Positions 31,234 to 42,198 of a DNA stretch of 64,000 nt are shown here, piece by piece. The notes beneath the pieces were generated by a model. The model did not search any database. It saw only the letters and a program-made list of their open reading frames with translations, and was not told the origin of the DNA. Each line of letters begins with the position of its first letter. Position 1 is the first letter of the stretch. Location: NCBI GenBank assembly GCA_948099385.1, contig CANUEZ040000002.1, positions 1,488,001 through 1,552,000 of the forward strand. The letters are read 5' to 3'. Source of the DNA: Fasciola hepatica. Its lineage: Eukaryota; Platyhelminthes; Trematoda; Plagiorchiida; Fasciolidae. The position numbers were made by a program, and so were the translations under genes.

Positions 31234-32594
31234 GTCATCATCATCATCGTACAGCGTTAAACAGTAGGGCAAGCCCCACTGACCACTGCCTTTATCACCA
31301 TGTTGCACGTTGAGTTAGAAAGTATCAATATACAAGATGGACACGGGGTGCACCTACGCGAGAGAGGAAAAGAAACAACACCCTAGTATCCAACACACAG
31401 AATACACAGTCTAACTGTACAAACGCACGTCGATCAGTCATTCTGATTCGATAGAAAGTGACAACACGATCGCCACTGTTCGCGGTTCGCAGCCATATCC
31501 TTCAGTATCTCCAGCCAACTGGTAGACGGATCTTTTGGACCCCAACCACGAAGACGTGAAGCACCTACTTTTCCTAAGTCTGCTGTACATTTTCTCATTC
31601 CCCGTTGCCACGTCATCTGTTGACCTCCACGTGGTTTCTTCCACTCCCTAGGAGGAACGGAGAATAGGACACGGTACGGTAGGCGTGTGCTTGCCATACG
31701 TAACACGTGTCCCAACCAACGAAGTCTACTAAGCTGGATACGCTGTGATAGAACGTTCTCTGAATTAGTACCCAATGCCCGATTTCTGACCTCATCGTTG
31801 CTTACTCGGCTGTTCCACTCAATCCTAGCGATACTACGTAAACATCGATGGTCGAAAACCTCAAGACGACGAATATCTTCAGCACGCATACTCCAAGTTT
31901 CGCAACCATACAACACAACTGAACGCACTGCAGCACAGTATACACGACCTTTCAACTTCAGTGAAATATATGGTCGGTGCCACAAGTGCTTCAGTCCAGC
32001 GTGCGCCACTCGAGCCTTGGATATCCGCGTACTCACCTCTACTACTGTGCTCCCATCCGTCGTCAAGCAGCTACCGAGGTAGGTGAAGTGGTCGACAACT
32101 GACAGCACCTCCCCATCGAGCATCAAGCTCGGAATCGTTGACGTCCAGTCTTGTAACATCACTAAACACTTTGAAGGTGCAAAGCGCATGCCGAATGGAG
32201 CTACAGCTCTTGCGAGATTATCTAGTGCACGCTGAGCATGGTCCGTGGATTCGAACAAGTAGACAACGTCGTCCGCGTAATCTAGGTCACAGCTTTCCAC
32301 TATTTCCTAGTTCGACGCTTACATCCTGGAGATTTTGCAGCGCACTCTCCATTATTTCGTCCATGACGAAGCTGAACAGGAATGGAGACAAAGGGCATCC
32401 CTGTCGAACACCACTGGTCGTCTCGAACCGACCAGATAGTTCACCGTAAACTCTAACGCGGCCAGAAGTATGAGAATACAATGATCTCATTAGATTCACG
32501 AACTTCTTGGGCATACCTTTTCGATGAAGAACACTGAAAAGCGATGTTCGATCAACTGAATCGAAAGCGCCTTTCAGGTCTAAGAAAAGCATTA
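31234..32594 (-). mobile_element. RTE-1 copy b, 5'-truncated, inside the Gypsy element
   Basis: The 3' tail is the CATCATCATCATCG run at 31236-31249. In sense order it encodes FLDLKGAFDSVDRTSLF, TSGVRQGCPLSPFLF and, after a frameshift near 32.3 kb, a 288-codon stretch (32300-31434): LDYADDVVYLFESTDHAQRA, FTYLGSCLTTDGSTVVEVST, VVLYGCETWSMRAEDIRRLE and the C-terminal GWGPKDPSTSWLEILKDMA ending in a stop. The YADD active site is present. It is the best-preserved RTE-1 reverse transcriptase C-terminal half here, truncated at the RT fingers. Confidence 0.88.
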
Positions 32595-32771
32595 TCGTCC
32601 GTAGACTAGCGACGGAATCGGCAAAATCAGTATAATTGAGAAGACGGAGTCAGAGTGAGAACGCTTTACTCGTCTAATAATTGGAGTACATCAGCTGAAA
32701 CGTAAAAGGAGAGCTGTTCATGAGATGCTATGTAAAACGAAACGAGCAGGCGTACGGAAATTTATAGAACA
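32595..32771 (-). repeat. Gypsy 5' LTR
   Basis: This is the partner of 29129-29305. Its outer edge ends GAACA and is followed by GTTAT then RTE-2 sequence (GGACTGACCACCTCGACC). Its inner edge lies directly against the truncated 5' end of RTE-1 copy b, so the primer-binding site and gag start are lost. Confidence 0.75.
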
Positions 32772-32776
32772 GTTAT

Positions 32777-34260
32777 GGACTGACCACCTCGACCTACCTT
32801 CCAATCACCATCTGCCTAAAAGAGCAGCGTACGTTGAGGAATTCTATCGGTGGGCATGCATCACAAATGTCCCAACCACCTCAACGTGTCTAGATTCGGT
32901 ACCTGATCCAGAGGCTGACCTCTGGTTCCCAAAACCTTACGTCGAACCTCAGCATTGCTGGTATAGTGTTCCCACCATACTCGGGCAATGCTACGGAGAC
33001 ATCGGTGCTCGAACACCAACAGTCTTCACCTAGATTCTACCCCCAACGGCCATTTTTCTGAACCGTGTAAAAGAACAAACCTAACCACCGCATTGTACAC
33101 TCTGCCTATAACAGACAGTCAGATGTCACATTGACGCCAAAAGTGGTGGAGGTTGGCAAAAGCCAAACGCGTCTTCTGTAGACGCGATGACACTTCATCC
33201 GATATCTGTCAACCTGGTGAGATGTAACTGTCCAGATAACAAAATAATTCGGCACCAGCTAGAGCTCCCCCTGCCAAGAAGAGGTTTTTTGTTGAACCAA
33301 CCCAGTCCTGCCACTTTGGAGGCGCAAAACGCATCTTAAACATTCCTACACTGTTGTTTAGGCTATCTATCTTGCAACTTACCTGGATCTTCACTCAGAA
33401 GAACAATATCGTCCGCATACTCCAAGTCAGACAGTTTACTGCCTGAGCAAAAATCGATACCACTATTCTAACACGAGGATAGGGCTATCTCAAGAATCAT
33501 TTCAACCACAAAATTGAAAAGGAAGATCTATAGAGAGCAATTCTGACGAACACCACTTTCCGTGATGAACTCGGGTGAAAGATAGCTGTAAACACGAACT
33601 CGGCTTCGGCTGTTCGCATACAAACACTGGAAAAGAGAAATAAACTTCTCTGGCACACCCCTCAATAAGAGGTAGCGCCAGAGAACTGTGCGGTCGACTA
33701 AGTCGAACGCCGCTTTCAGATCAAGAAAGACTGAGATTGTGGGCCTATGGAAGATGTATCTGTGCTCTGAGATTTGCCGAAGAGTAAAAGATATGGTCGA
33801 TACAACCCCGACCGGGTCCGGAACCGGCTTGATTTTCTCGCGTACACATTTCGCGGGCACTGGATAATCGGTGGAGAATAAGACCGATGAGCAGTCTAGA
33901 CACGATACTTACCAAACTAATTCCTCTGTGGTTCTCACAAGAGGACCTGTCACCTTCCTTGTAAATCGGCACAACCACCGATTTACACCATTCCCTTGGA
34001 ATCTGCTCAATATCTCAAATGCAGAGGAGTTTTGTTAACTCCGAAACCAAAACTTCACCTCCATCCTGGAAAGAAGATGGAGACAACCCATCCTGTCCAG
34101 CGGCTTTGTACCTATTCCAGTAACCCATTTCCCGCATAATCTCCATCTCTGATGGAGGACCGATATCCACCTGCATCGTTTCTCTAGCAGGTATATTTGG
34201 AAGGTCCACCGTTGAAGTGGGCCAACTGTATTGTTACCTAAAGTGCTACTTTCGACGGTC
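32777..34260 (-). pseudogene. RTE-2 reverse transcriptase (broken)
   Basis: Scattered minus frames give, in sense order, EMGYWNRYKAAGQDGLSPSS (34.1 kb), VVPIYKEGDRSSCENHRGIS (33.97 kb), FLDLKAAFDLVDRTVLWRYL and ESGVRQNCSL (33.7-33.53 kb), GMFKMRFAPPKWQDW (33.3 kb) and the CYLDSYISPG region. Several frameshifts and stops interrupt it. Confidence 0.8.
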
Positions 34261-34588
34261 CAGACGATGTCTCTGAGTGTGAGTCAGTGAGCCATCGGAT
34301 TTCGTAATTAACTCACACCAGGCTTCCGTGGGCCGGTACCTCTAATCAAACGGAAAAAATTGCGAGCATTGCCCATGGACGCAGCCTTTTTCCATTTCCT
34401 TACATTTCGCAATCCACCACTGTTCACGCCTATTTCTCAGGCTCCTAGTCAGTTGGCATCTCAGGGATTTACACACTTTATTGAATGTGGCATTCGAGGG
34501 ACGGATCGGCGAGCATCTAACAGAGTAACTGATGTTCAAGATATCCATCGTTTGTGAGACCAAATTGAACCAGAGTCCTGGATGGCAT

Positions 34589-35666
34589 TCAAAGCGGCAT
34601 ACTAGGCTTCCTTAACCTGTTGCCAGCGTTCATTTGGGTCCTGAACATTTGGTTGCATCGATAACTACGTAGACAGCTCCGCTTGGAAACTCGCTGGTTA
34701 TAGTCTAAAAGCAACTTCGTGGGACGCGTGGCATTTATTTTGGTGTGACCATGGACGAGGCGTAAACACAAGCGAGCACATACCAAGGCGTGATTTGAGT
34801 CCACAGGTTTGAACCAAAATGGATGACAATCTTCAATTGATCCACGCCAGCGGTGACCAATCACAGTATGGTCAATTTGAGTCCAACGTCGTGAAGACGA
34901 AGGAGGACGCAATGTGAGTCGATGCCGCTTCTCATGGCAGAATTTCGTACTTGCGAGAAACAATCTGTGGTCAGAACACAGCTGAACGAGACGATCGCCG
35001 TTATCGGTACGATCGGCTGGGATGGCAAATGGGCCTCCGATATGCCTTTCGCAGTCTCCAAAACGACCAGCTTGGGTGTTTGAATCCCCAGCTATGACCA
35101 CCGCGTCCGTTGAACGTGCGCTTCGAAGCAGGTGAGACAAATCCTGATAGAATTCATCCTTGGTCTCAGAGGAACTGCAGTCAGTCGGCGCGACGCCTCA
35201 GTTTGCTGTTGTTAACACGAGCAGAACCGTCCAAACGAACTGCACACAAACGGCTGCTGACTAGAATCCAGTCTAGCAATGCACGCTCAGCTCTCATGCT
35301 AAAAGCAATCCAAACGTCAGCCTGACCACGAACACTGGATACCGGACCACCCAACACGTGAAGAGTTAAGCGAGGAACTAAGGTTGTATCTGGGGTGCGA
35401 AAAGTGACTACAGAAATGGGGTCTTGTGTGCGTGTTTCGGAGACAGCATCTATTTTAGGGATGTCAAGTGTTTTGTCGAGGACAGCCTGTTCTACCTGAC
35501 ATAGTGTGCGGACGTTGAAGGTAGCCAAGTGAAGTGAACATTTAAGCTTGAGTACATTCGATTTATACTCGACTCCTGAACTAATGTTTTCTTCAGAACC
35601 GCAATAACCCATGGCGTTTTGTATCGATCTTGAATTAGGGGAGGAAAAGTTGGTAAGGTCGACCAT
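34589..35666 (-). pseudogene. RTE-2 endonuclease (broken)
   Basis: In sense order, the upstream frame (35666-35181) encodes LHLATFNVRTLCQVEQ, DAVSETRTQDPIS (catalytic Glu) and ALLDWILVSSRLCAVRLDG. After a frameshift the second (35140-34589) gives VVIAGDSNTQAGRFGDCERH (the usual GDFN reads GDSN) and PVDSNHALVCARL (the usual SDH reads SNH). Both substitutions affect catalytic or core positions, so this copy would be inactive even without the frameshift. Confidence 0.85.
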
Positions 35667-36589
35667 CTTTCTTGATCGGGGAAGCAGTTGATCGTTTTAT
35701 ATACCTTTTGTGCGGCTGTCTTTAAGAGAATACGAGCCGGTTTCATGGGCGTCGCGGATTGTGCCTGCCCATGAACGGTAGTCAGAAGCGAGATTGAAAC
35801 TCGAGAATCTAGTTCCAGTTCCGGAGATGAGCATCGCAAGCAGACCGGAGTCCCAATCGCTCGACGTCCGACTCGACAGTGTTGATCCATGTTCTCAGTT
35901 GTCCTCCCATGCAGAAGCACCAGCGTTGGTGTGGAACGGGTGATGGGCACTATTTTCAGATCTCGGTGTTCGGATATGTCCGAATCACTGCAATCGACGA
36001 CGTTGAAAGAATAACGACAACTTTTCACAGTGAACACACTGTTCTCATCGTTTTTTTTAATACCTCATCGCACAAGGCCCTTTTGAAAATCATTCGCAGG
36101 CATCGGTGGTTAACTGCTTCCAGCTTTCTGATGTCCTCGACGCGTAATGACTTAGTTTCACAACCGTAGGTCAATATGGGGTGGATGGCGACTTCGTAGA
36201 TGCGATTTTTTGTTTCGGAGACTGATGTCGTTTCGCACCCAAAGTGACTTAAGTAGCTGAAAAGACGCTCTACTGGTGCTGTCAATTCGCATTTTCACTT
36301 CGCCCTTGGATTGGCCATTTGAGGGAATCGTGGATCCCATGTATTTGAGTGCTTGCGTGTGCTTAATTAACTCGCCGTTGATGCATATTGGTTGCGTGTA
36401 CTGCGCAGCGCAGGTTCAAAAACTCTGAGTCTTTGATGTATCGACTTCTAGCCCCACTGTTTTGGCGAGGAGGACTACACGATTCAGAATTGGCTGTAGG
36501 ATAGTGGACTGTTACCAGGCTAGCAATATCGTCCGCGAATTCCAAATAAGCTCAGAGAATGTCTGGGCTGAGCTGTGGACAACTGAACC

Positions 36590-37690
36590 ATGGACTCTCA
36601 TACAAATTCGCTTTCATCTCACTCTCTTTCATGCTCGTTCGCCATCGCTAGATCATATGCTCATCCACCACCACACTCGGAACGTATCCACCCTCTCTGT
36701 ACCTCTCCCGTTTCTTTATGTGCCAGACACGTCGCTACCCCGCAGCAAAACTGCCTTACTACTGCCGCCGCTTGTGACCAAACTTCCGCTAGAACCGTCT
36801 GCACTACGACTGTCGCAGCAAATCATACCACCGAGCCCATCTTTCTTCAACCTCGCCTACGATTCAAACTGGCCAGCTGCAACGTACACACGCTTATGCA
36901 GATCGGACAACAAGCGAGTCTAGCTCGCACACTGGAATCGCTTTCGATCGATTTCTGCTACCACTCAGAGACAAGACTGCAAGACGCAAGCTCCACGATC
37001 AAACTAACGTCTCCACCTAATCCCAATACCAAGTTTCATCTACACCTGTCTGGAGACCCGGACGCTTCAGTAGCCGGCCGGGCCCGTGTTGGTGTTGCTC
37101 TGAGCCATAGAGCTGAAGTGGCCATGTCAGACTGGATTCCTGTAAATGGTCGACTTTGTGCAGTCTAGCGGTGAGGTTCTTGCCGAGTAACTAGACGTCG
37201 AGATCGCACACGCGACTTATTCGTAATTTCCACCTACGCCCCGACAGACTGCAGTCCGGAGGTGGAGAAAGATGAATTCTACCAACAGCTTCATATGCCC
37301 CTGCTTACAACGCGCCGGTCAGATATCGTGGTCCTCGCCGGAGATCTTAACGCGCGCGTCGGTCGCCTGACAGCAAGTGAACGTCATCTAGGAGGGCAGC
37401 TTCGCCTCAGCTCCAGTCGTTCGGACAATGGGGACAAATTGCTGGCAATATGTGCTGATCGCCAGCTTTTTCTAACAGGCTCAAACTTTCGCAACTCCAA
37501 ACGACGTATTGCCACGTGGCGTCCCTCTTCCTCAGCACAGGAATGGTCTCAAATCGATTATATAGGGATTAGCCACCGTTGGCGCGGCAGCGTGTTCGAT
37601 TGTCGCTCTTACTGATCAACCTGCCTCGATTCTGATCACGCGTTAGTCAGCTCTGCGATCTACTTGTTGTTTGGGGGCTCGAAGAACTCG
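36590..37690 (+). pseudogene. RTE-3 endonuclease (broken)
   Basis: The first frame (36590-37168) includes a long Ser/Thr/His-rich leader, then FKLASCNVHTLMQIGQQ, DFCYHSETRLQDAS and AMSDWIPVNGRLCAV, then a stop. The second (37262-37615) gives DIVVLAGDLNARVGRL, RSDNGDKLLAICADRQLFL and WSQIDYIGISHRWRGS. LDSDHALV (catalytic Ser-Asp-His) follows in the next frame near 37.63 kb. The GDFN motif reads GDLN. Confidence 0.85.
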
Positions 37691-37732
37691 AATCATGCTC
37701 GCCCAAATATAGACAAGCTGAACTAAACTCTA

Positions 37733-39685
37733 GTGCTGGAATCCTTTCAGACTACGTTAGCCCAGGCACTGGAATTCACCGCCCCACCTAATGTCGATGA
37801 GCACTGGGAGCGACTGAAGAAAGCCTTACTGAACGCCGGCCTGACCAGTTGTGGTACGGTCCGCCATACCCGGGGAAGTTGGTTTTCTTCAAACGCCTTG
37901 TTACTGCTTGAGAACCGCCGGCATATCTCTGCTGATGCAAGATACAATGAAGCACGCCGTGAACTCCGTTCGCGTTTGAAGAACAGTTTACATGCTGATC
38001 GTGAGACGTAGTGGTCAGAACGTGCCCTCGAGATAGAAGCAGCTTCTGCCTCTGGCAACTCCACGAAGCTCTTTCAACTCATTCCTGCCACCGGACGGCG
38101 AAATACAGGTGTAAGCGAGACTGTCCGCGAAGCCGATGAGACACCAATCACCAACCTGTCGCGCAGACTAGACCGCTGGTCAGAACACTTTCGCTCCCAG
38201 TTTAGCTGGCCACTGGCTGCCTTTACTGCACACGGAACACTTACACTTTCTGCGTGGTCTATTCCGGACAGTCACTCGACAAAAGCGGAAATTCGGAAAG
38301 AACTACAAGCCCTCAAGCGCAACAAGGCATACGGATCAGATCGTATCCCTCCTACGCTTTTCGAAGATAGCGAGATGGTTCTGGTGAGAGAATTGACAGC
38401 CCTGTTCTCAAAGGTTTGGACGGAAGAAAAAGTTTCTACACCCTGTGGGGGGGGGGGAATCGACGATCGTGCCCATCTTTAAAAAGGGTAGCCGTACACT
38501 GTGTTCTAATCATCAGGGAATAAGCCTGATCTCTGTTGCTTCAAAACTCCTAGTGTCCATTATCCTCCGCCGACTTTCTCCATTGCGCTAGCCCCATTGT
38601 CGTGAAGAACAAGCTGGGTTCCGTCCCGGCCGTGGTTGCGCGGATCAAATCTCAACTCTTCGCCTCCTGCTTGAACACTGTCGCGTGTATCAAAGGCCAA
38701 CTATCGTTGTATTTCTGGACATTGGGGCTGCCTTCGACTCTGTCGATAGGACTGCCCTATGGACTTTCCCGTTGAGGAACGGCGTGCTCTAGAAATACGT
38801 TTCCTATCTGAAAGCTCTCGATCGACAGACCTCGAGCAGGGTAAGGGTCAGTGGGCAACTATCCGAGCCCTTTGTCGTCTCAAGTGGCGTTCGGCAAGGA
38901 TGCTCTATTTCCCCGCCCCTTTTCAATTTCATAATGGATGACCTGCTTCAAGGGGCCTTTAACGGTGTTACAAACAGTGGAGTGGAACTTCTACCGGACA
39001 CCAGAGTTGTAGACTTGGATTATGCTGACGACGTCGCCTTGTTCGGAGACGACCCCCAAGTCGTCCAAGATGCCTTAAACCACTTGGCCATCGAAGTCAC
39101 CGAGTATGGCATGCAATTTGCTCCATCCAAATTCAAAAAGCTTCTTCAAGATTGGCAAGGAGATTCTCCTGCACTCACTCTTGTGGGGAAAGTTTGGAAA
39201 CTGTCAGCAGCTTTGTGTACCTGGGCAGTTGTATTTCCACTGGTGGAGGTGTCGGAGACGAGATCTCTCTGCACATCTATAAGGCCCGTTCGGCTTTTTC
39301 CAACCTAAGACACCTGTGGCGTCGTCACGACACCAGGCTTTCCCTAAGGGGAAGAGTCTATAACGCCGTAGTTCGATCGGTGCTACTTTATGGATGCGAA
39401 ACCTGGCCAGTTCAAGAAGATTTGTGCCGGCTGACCGTATTCGACCACCGTTGTCTACGGACAATCACACGAGCATGGTGGCAACATCACGTCAGTAAGG
39501 ACGAAGTGCAGAGGAGAGTATTCGGGATGGACTGTTTATCACTCAGGGTAATTGTTTCTCTTCTTCGGCTACGGTGGTTAGGTCATATCTTGCGGATGCT
39601 TGCTCAGCGTTTACCTCGCCGCGCTTTATTCGCGCTCACTGGACAGGATTGGAAACGGCGGCGTGGTGAACAACCGATGGCCTGA
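37733..39685 (+). pseudogene. RTE-3 reverse transcriptase (broken)
   Basis: In order: VDEHWERLKKALLNAGL linker, a G-run (38447-38458) causing a frameshift, RPGRGCADQISTLRLLL near 38.65 kb, FLDIGAAFDSVDRTAL, MDDLLQGAFNGVTNSG and LDYADDVALFGDDPQ (YADD active site, 39.0 kb). After another frameshift come SSFVYLGSCISTGGGVGDEI, SVLLYGCETWP and LRLRWLGHILRMLAQRLPRR. It ends at the GEQPMA stop near 39.68 kb, shorter than RTE-1, whose C-terminal GWGP motif it lacks. Confidence 0.85.
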
Positions 39686-40029
39686 AGGAGAAGTTTAAAA
39701 AAGCTGACTTCCCGTTTAGCCGCAGTGGGCCCCTGTCGCCTACCACGTTGGAGCAAGAATGACACCGAAAACAGTTGACTTGATACGCTGGCGGATATGG
39801 CCCGAAACCGGAGTCAGTGGAGTCAATGCTGTATGGAATGCTGTGTTGGCCCTCCATCCTTCCCCTTCCATATATGAAAACCACAAACGATACGAACGAA
39901 AAAACCAAACCGTGTGTGGAAAAACATGCAAAGAAATCTTTCTAGCATTTCTGTCCTTTTTCTTTTCGTACATTGTTTTCCTATTATCCCATGGTCTCTT
40001 TGGCACGCTGTCTGTACCAGATCCGTGTC

Positions 40030-40034
<5 letters not shown>

Positions 40035-40081
<47 letters not shown>
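40035..40081 (+). repeat. (TA)n tail of RTE-3
   Basis: About 23 TA units end exactly at the GTGGAC target duplication. Open frames through it are artefacts of Ile/Tyr codons. Confidence 0.9.
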
Positions 40082-40084
<3 letters not shown>

Positions 40085-41330
40085 GACCGCAGTAATTGCT
40101 GAGCGCTTGCCGCATTATCCAGTGAATAGCGTAGTTAAATAAGACTGGCGACAACAGGCAGCCCTGTCAGACACCGGAGTTGAGGGAGAATTCGCCAGAT
40201 TCTCCATAAAATCTTAGTCTTGCACACGTAGTCGAGTAGTGTGATTTCATAAGACTGTCAGGTTCTTTCGGCATGCTGTCTGCCTGCAGAATGATCCATA
40301 ATGCATGTCTGCCAGTTGAGTCAAATGCTGTGCGAAGTCAGCGAAACAGGCTGATGTCGGTTGTTGAAATTCGTAGCGATGTTCTAGTGCTCGATAAACA
40401 GTAGTTATCTTGTCCGCGCATCACCTGCCGTGGCGGAAACCCCCTTGATCAGAACAAGTGCGTGTGTCCCTCACGGTTAAGAAGCAGTTCAGTAAGAGTA
40501 CGGAGAATATCTTTGCGGCCACATCTACCAGGCTGATTTCTTGGTAGTTGTCGCACACTGTCCTGTCACCCTTTTTGGAGAGGGAGTGGGATTGTGGTTC
40601 CCAAGAACTTGGGAAGTTGTTCTTCTTCCGAAACTAAACAGAACAACAAGTGGAGGGGCTTTACCAGTGTCGGAATGCATGATTTATATAACTCCGGTCC
40701 GATGCCGTCTTCTCCCGGGGCCTTTCGGTTCTTTAGGTTGTGTACCACGGTAATAATATCCTCTAGGGACGGAAGGCTGGTACTGATGTCATAGATTCCA
40801 CTCTGGATTGTGGGGATTTGATTTTTCAAGCTCACCGTGGAACGGTTCAGCAGATTGTCGAAGTGCTCGATCTATCTCCATCTGTTTTTCGTTGTTCCAG
40901 GATCAGTAGTCCGATAGCGTCGCAAAATAGGGGTTCTATTGGCTGTCGCTTGCAGGATGCATTTCTAATGAGACGGAAAAGTTTTGCGAAGTCACTACAA
41001 CTAGCCACTATCCCTATATTGCTCGTGATTTCGAACCAGTAGTTGTTTCGGTCTTTTCTCGCCAATCCGGTTGCTTTTCATCGAACCTCCCGAATGCCAG
41101 CGAGGCCATTCAGGTGGATATCTAGCCGTTTTCGACAGATGGAGGGTCATCCTCGATATCCAGTTCTTCTGTCGTCGTATAGTGCCCAGTTCGTCGACCA
41201 CAGATTGTTCGAGACGATTTTAGTGACTTCCATTGTTGTTCCACCGATGTGATGCCACTGACTGGGTGATCGGTTAGGTGGTCGGTGATACAATCTGGTA
41301 CTGCTTGCAACTATATCGGCTACCACCGGC

Positions 41331-41759
41331 TACAGTTATATCATAATCAGAGCAATCTGAAATGAATTTGCACACTGATGAGGAGACATAGGTCAGGACT
41401 AACAGCAAACCTGAAAATACAAAAGATCATCACCAACAGCACAAATGCACTGACGATGTCACCTCGACCGGTGATGAATCGTTTGCAATCTAAAAGCCAA
41501 GCTCAGCGGTCAGAACATCATGGCAACCAATAAACCAAGCTACAACCAACACAAATATATAAAACCATTGAGACAGTTCATCAATTTTCAGTTTATCTGG
41601 GTTATGTGCACAAATAGAGTCTATGAAGTTGGTGGATATGCGTATCCAGTGTATCCAAGCCTCGGCTGCGTTCGGAGAATTCGGATATTCGGAAAACCGA
41701 CCAGGTCGGAAAAGACGGTCTCGGTTGAATACACTTCAATACTAGCAGAATAGCAGTAG
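41331..41759. other. Unassigned spacer
   Basis: No motif was recognised. TCAGTTTATCTGGGTTATG at 41589 faintly resembles the sequence beside the putative RTE-2 tail at 28.81 kb. Confidence 0.4.
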
Positions 41760-42100
41760 CACTAATAGAATAATACTTCGCTCTGGTTTTGGTTGTTACC
41801 TCCCATCATTGTCAAGTTGAAGGCAGAATGAATTGAAGCATAAAGTGAGAAAGAGACGAAGACAAAGTAATAAGCGGAAATCACGAAGACAAGGAAAGAG
41901 TTCGAATGCAACTGCGCCACTGGCCGCGGCAGGTCTTCATACCACTTAATATCTCCGACCGTCCTATAGGTGGGTTCATGGACATCAACCCACAAATCAG
42001 ATCTATCATACCTGGTCAAGGTCCTCATACGTTTTTGTCATGAACTGACCACCTCGACCCACTTTCCAACCACTATCTGTCTCGGAGAACAGCGTACGCC
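41760..42100 (-). mobile_element. RTE-2 copy c, 3' fragment
   Basis: It matches the C-terminal and 3' UTR part of RTE-2 copies at 28.8-29.1 and 52.0-52.3 kb: GGTTTTGGTTGTTACCTCCC, CGAAGACAAGGAAAGAG, CACTGGCCGCGGC and, beyond the coding end, AACTGACCACCTCGACCCAC. It is truncated at about 42100, near an inverted piece of the same family. Confidence 0.7.
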
Positions 42101-42198
42101 GGGGAAGCCCATCAATAGGCGCGTGTGACGCGTGGTGACACGGCTAGGTGCTGCGGCCAGTGACGTAGTTGCATTCGGGCCCTTTCTTCGTCTATACG
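41884..42198. repeat. Imperfect inverted repeat of RTE-2 origin
   Basis: The arm 41884-41937 (ACGAAGACAAGGAAAGAGTTC ... CACTGGCCGCGGCAG) is the reverse complement, with mismatches, of 42146-42198 (GGTGCTGCGGCCAGTGACG ... TTTCTTCGTC). The loop is about 208 nt. It results from two RTE-2 3' fragments in opposite orientation and lies about 550 bp upstream of the first visible SCFD1 exon. Confidence 0.7.

Larger units (their letters stand above)
29129..32771 (-). mobile_element. Gypsy LTR retrotransposon, deleted and interrupted
   Basis: Two direct repeats of about 177 bp (29129-29305 and 32595-32771) bound it. The left copy reads TGAAACGTAGG...CAGCA and the right ends GAACA. Flanks are GTCAT (29124-29128) and GTTAT (32772-32776), a probable 5-bp duplication, and both flanks continue RTE-2 coding sequence. 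Inside, on the minus strand, are the end of a reverse transcriptase, RNase H, integrase and a C-terminal tail. Gag, protease and most of the reverse transcriptase are missing: the RTE-1 insertion (31234-32594) directly abuts the right LTR. Confidence 0.8.
28750..36020 (-). mobile_element. RTE-2 copy a, split by a Gypsy element
   Basis: In sense order (right to left): 5' leader (about 36020-35670), APE endonuclease (35666-34589), linker and reverse transcriptase (34260-32777), Gypsy insertion (29129-32771), and the C-terminal coding end plus 3' UTR (29128-28750). The C-terminal end reads LGHVGRVRILSWGPRDP then PTKWLEILGDMAKNRGQW. A CAGTTTCAGTTTCAGTTT run at 28801-28818 may be its 3' tail. Frameshifts and stops make it inactive. 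Confidence 0.8.
36581..40081 (+). mobile_element. RTE-3, complete RTE-type LINE with 6-bp target duplication
   Basis: The element is bounded by GTGGAC at 36575-36580 and 40082-40087. It has a 5' leader, an endonuclease (to about 37650), a reverse transcriptase (37733-39685), a 3' UTR and a (TA)n tail reaching the right boundary. At 3.5 kb it is the size expected for a complete RTE element with a single ORF. Several stops and frameshifts (37168, 38010, 38450, 39200) inactivate it. Confidence 0.88.
36025..41330 (-). mobile_element. RTE-4 LINE fragment, split by RTE-3
   Basis: Minus-strand pieces lie at 40082-41330 and 36025-36580. The first has the linker (FAKLFRLIRNASCKRQ, NLKNRKAPGEDGIGPELYK, CIPTLVKPLHLLFCLV) and reverse transcriptase up to QGCLLSPVLFNYAI near 40.15 kb. 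The second continues with LEFADDIASLV (FADD), TYGCETKSLRVEDIRKLEAV and NHRCLRMIFK. Removing RTE-3 and one copy of GTGGAC joins the two in the same frame. Both ends are truncated; the left end meets the RTE-2 leader. Confidence 0.8.

Noticed and set aside
29129..32771. The ~170-bp direct repeats as parts of RTE-2 rather than LTRs
   Set aside because: RTE-2 sequence is continuous outside the repeats, a 5-bp near-duplication flanks them, and Gypsy integrase and RNase H lie between them, so LTRs fit best.
39759..40102. Overlapping frames of about 107 and 62 codons ending in alternating Ile and Tyr
   Set aside because: They read through the (TA)n tail of RTE-3 and are simple-sequence artefacts.
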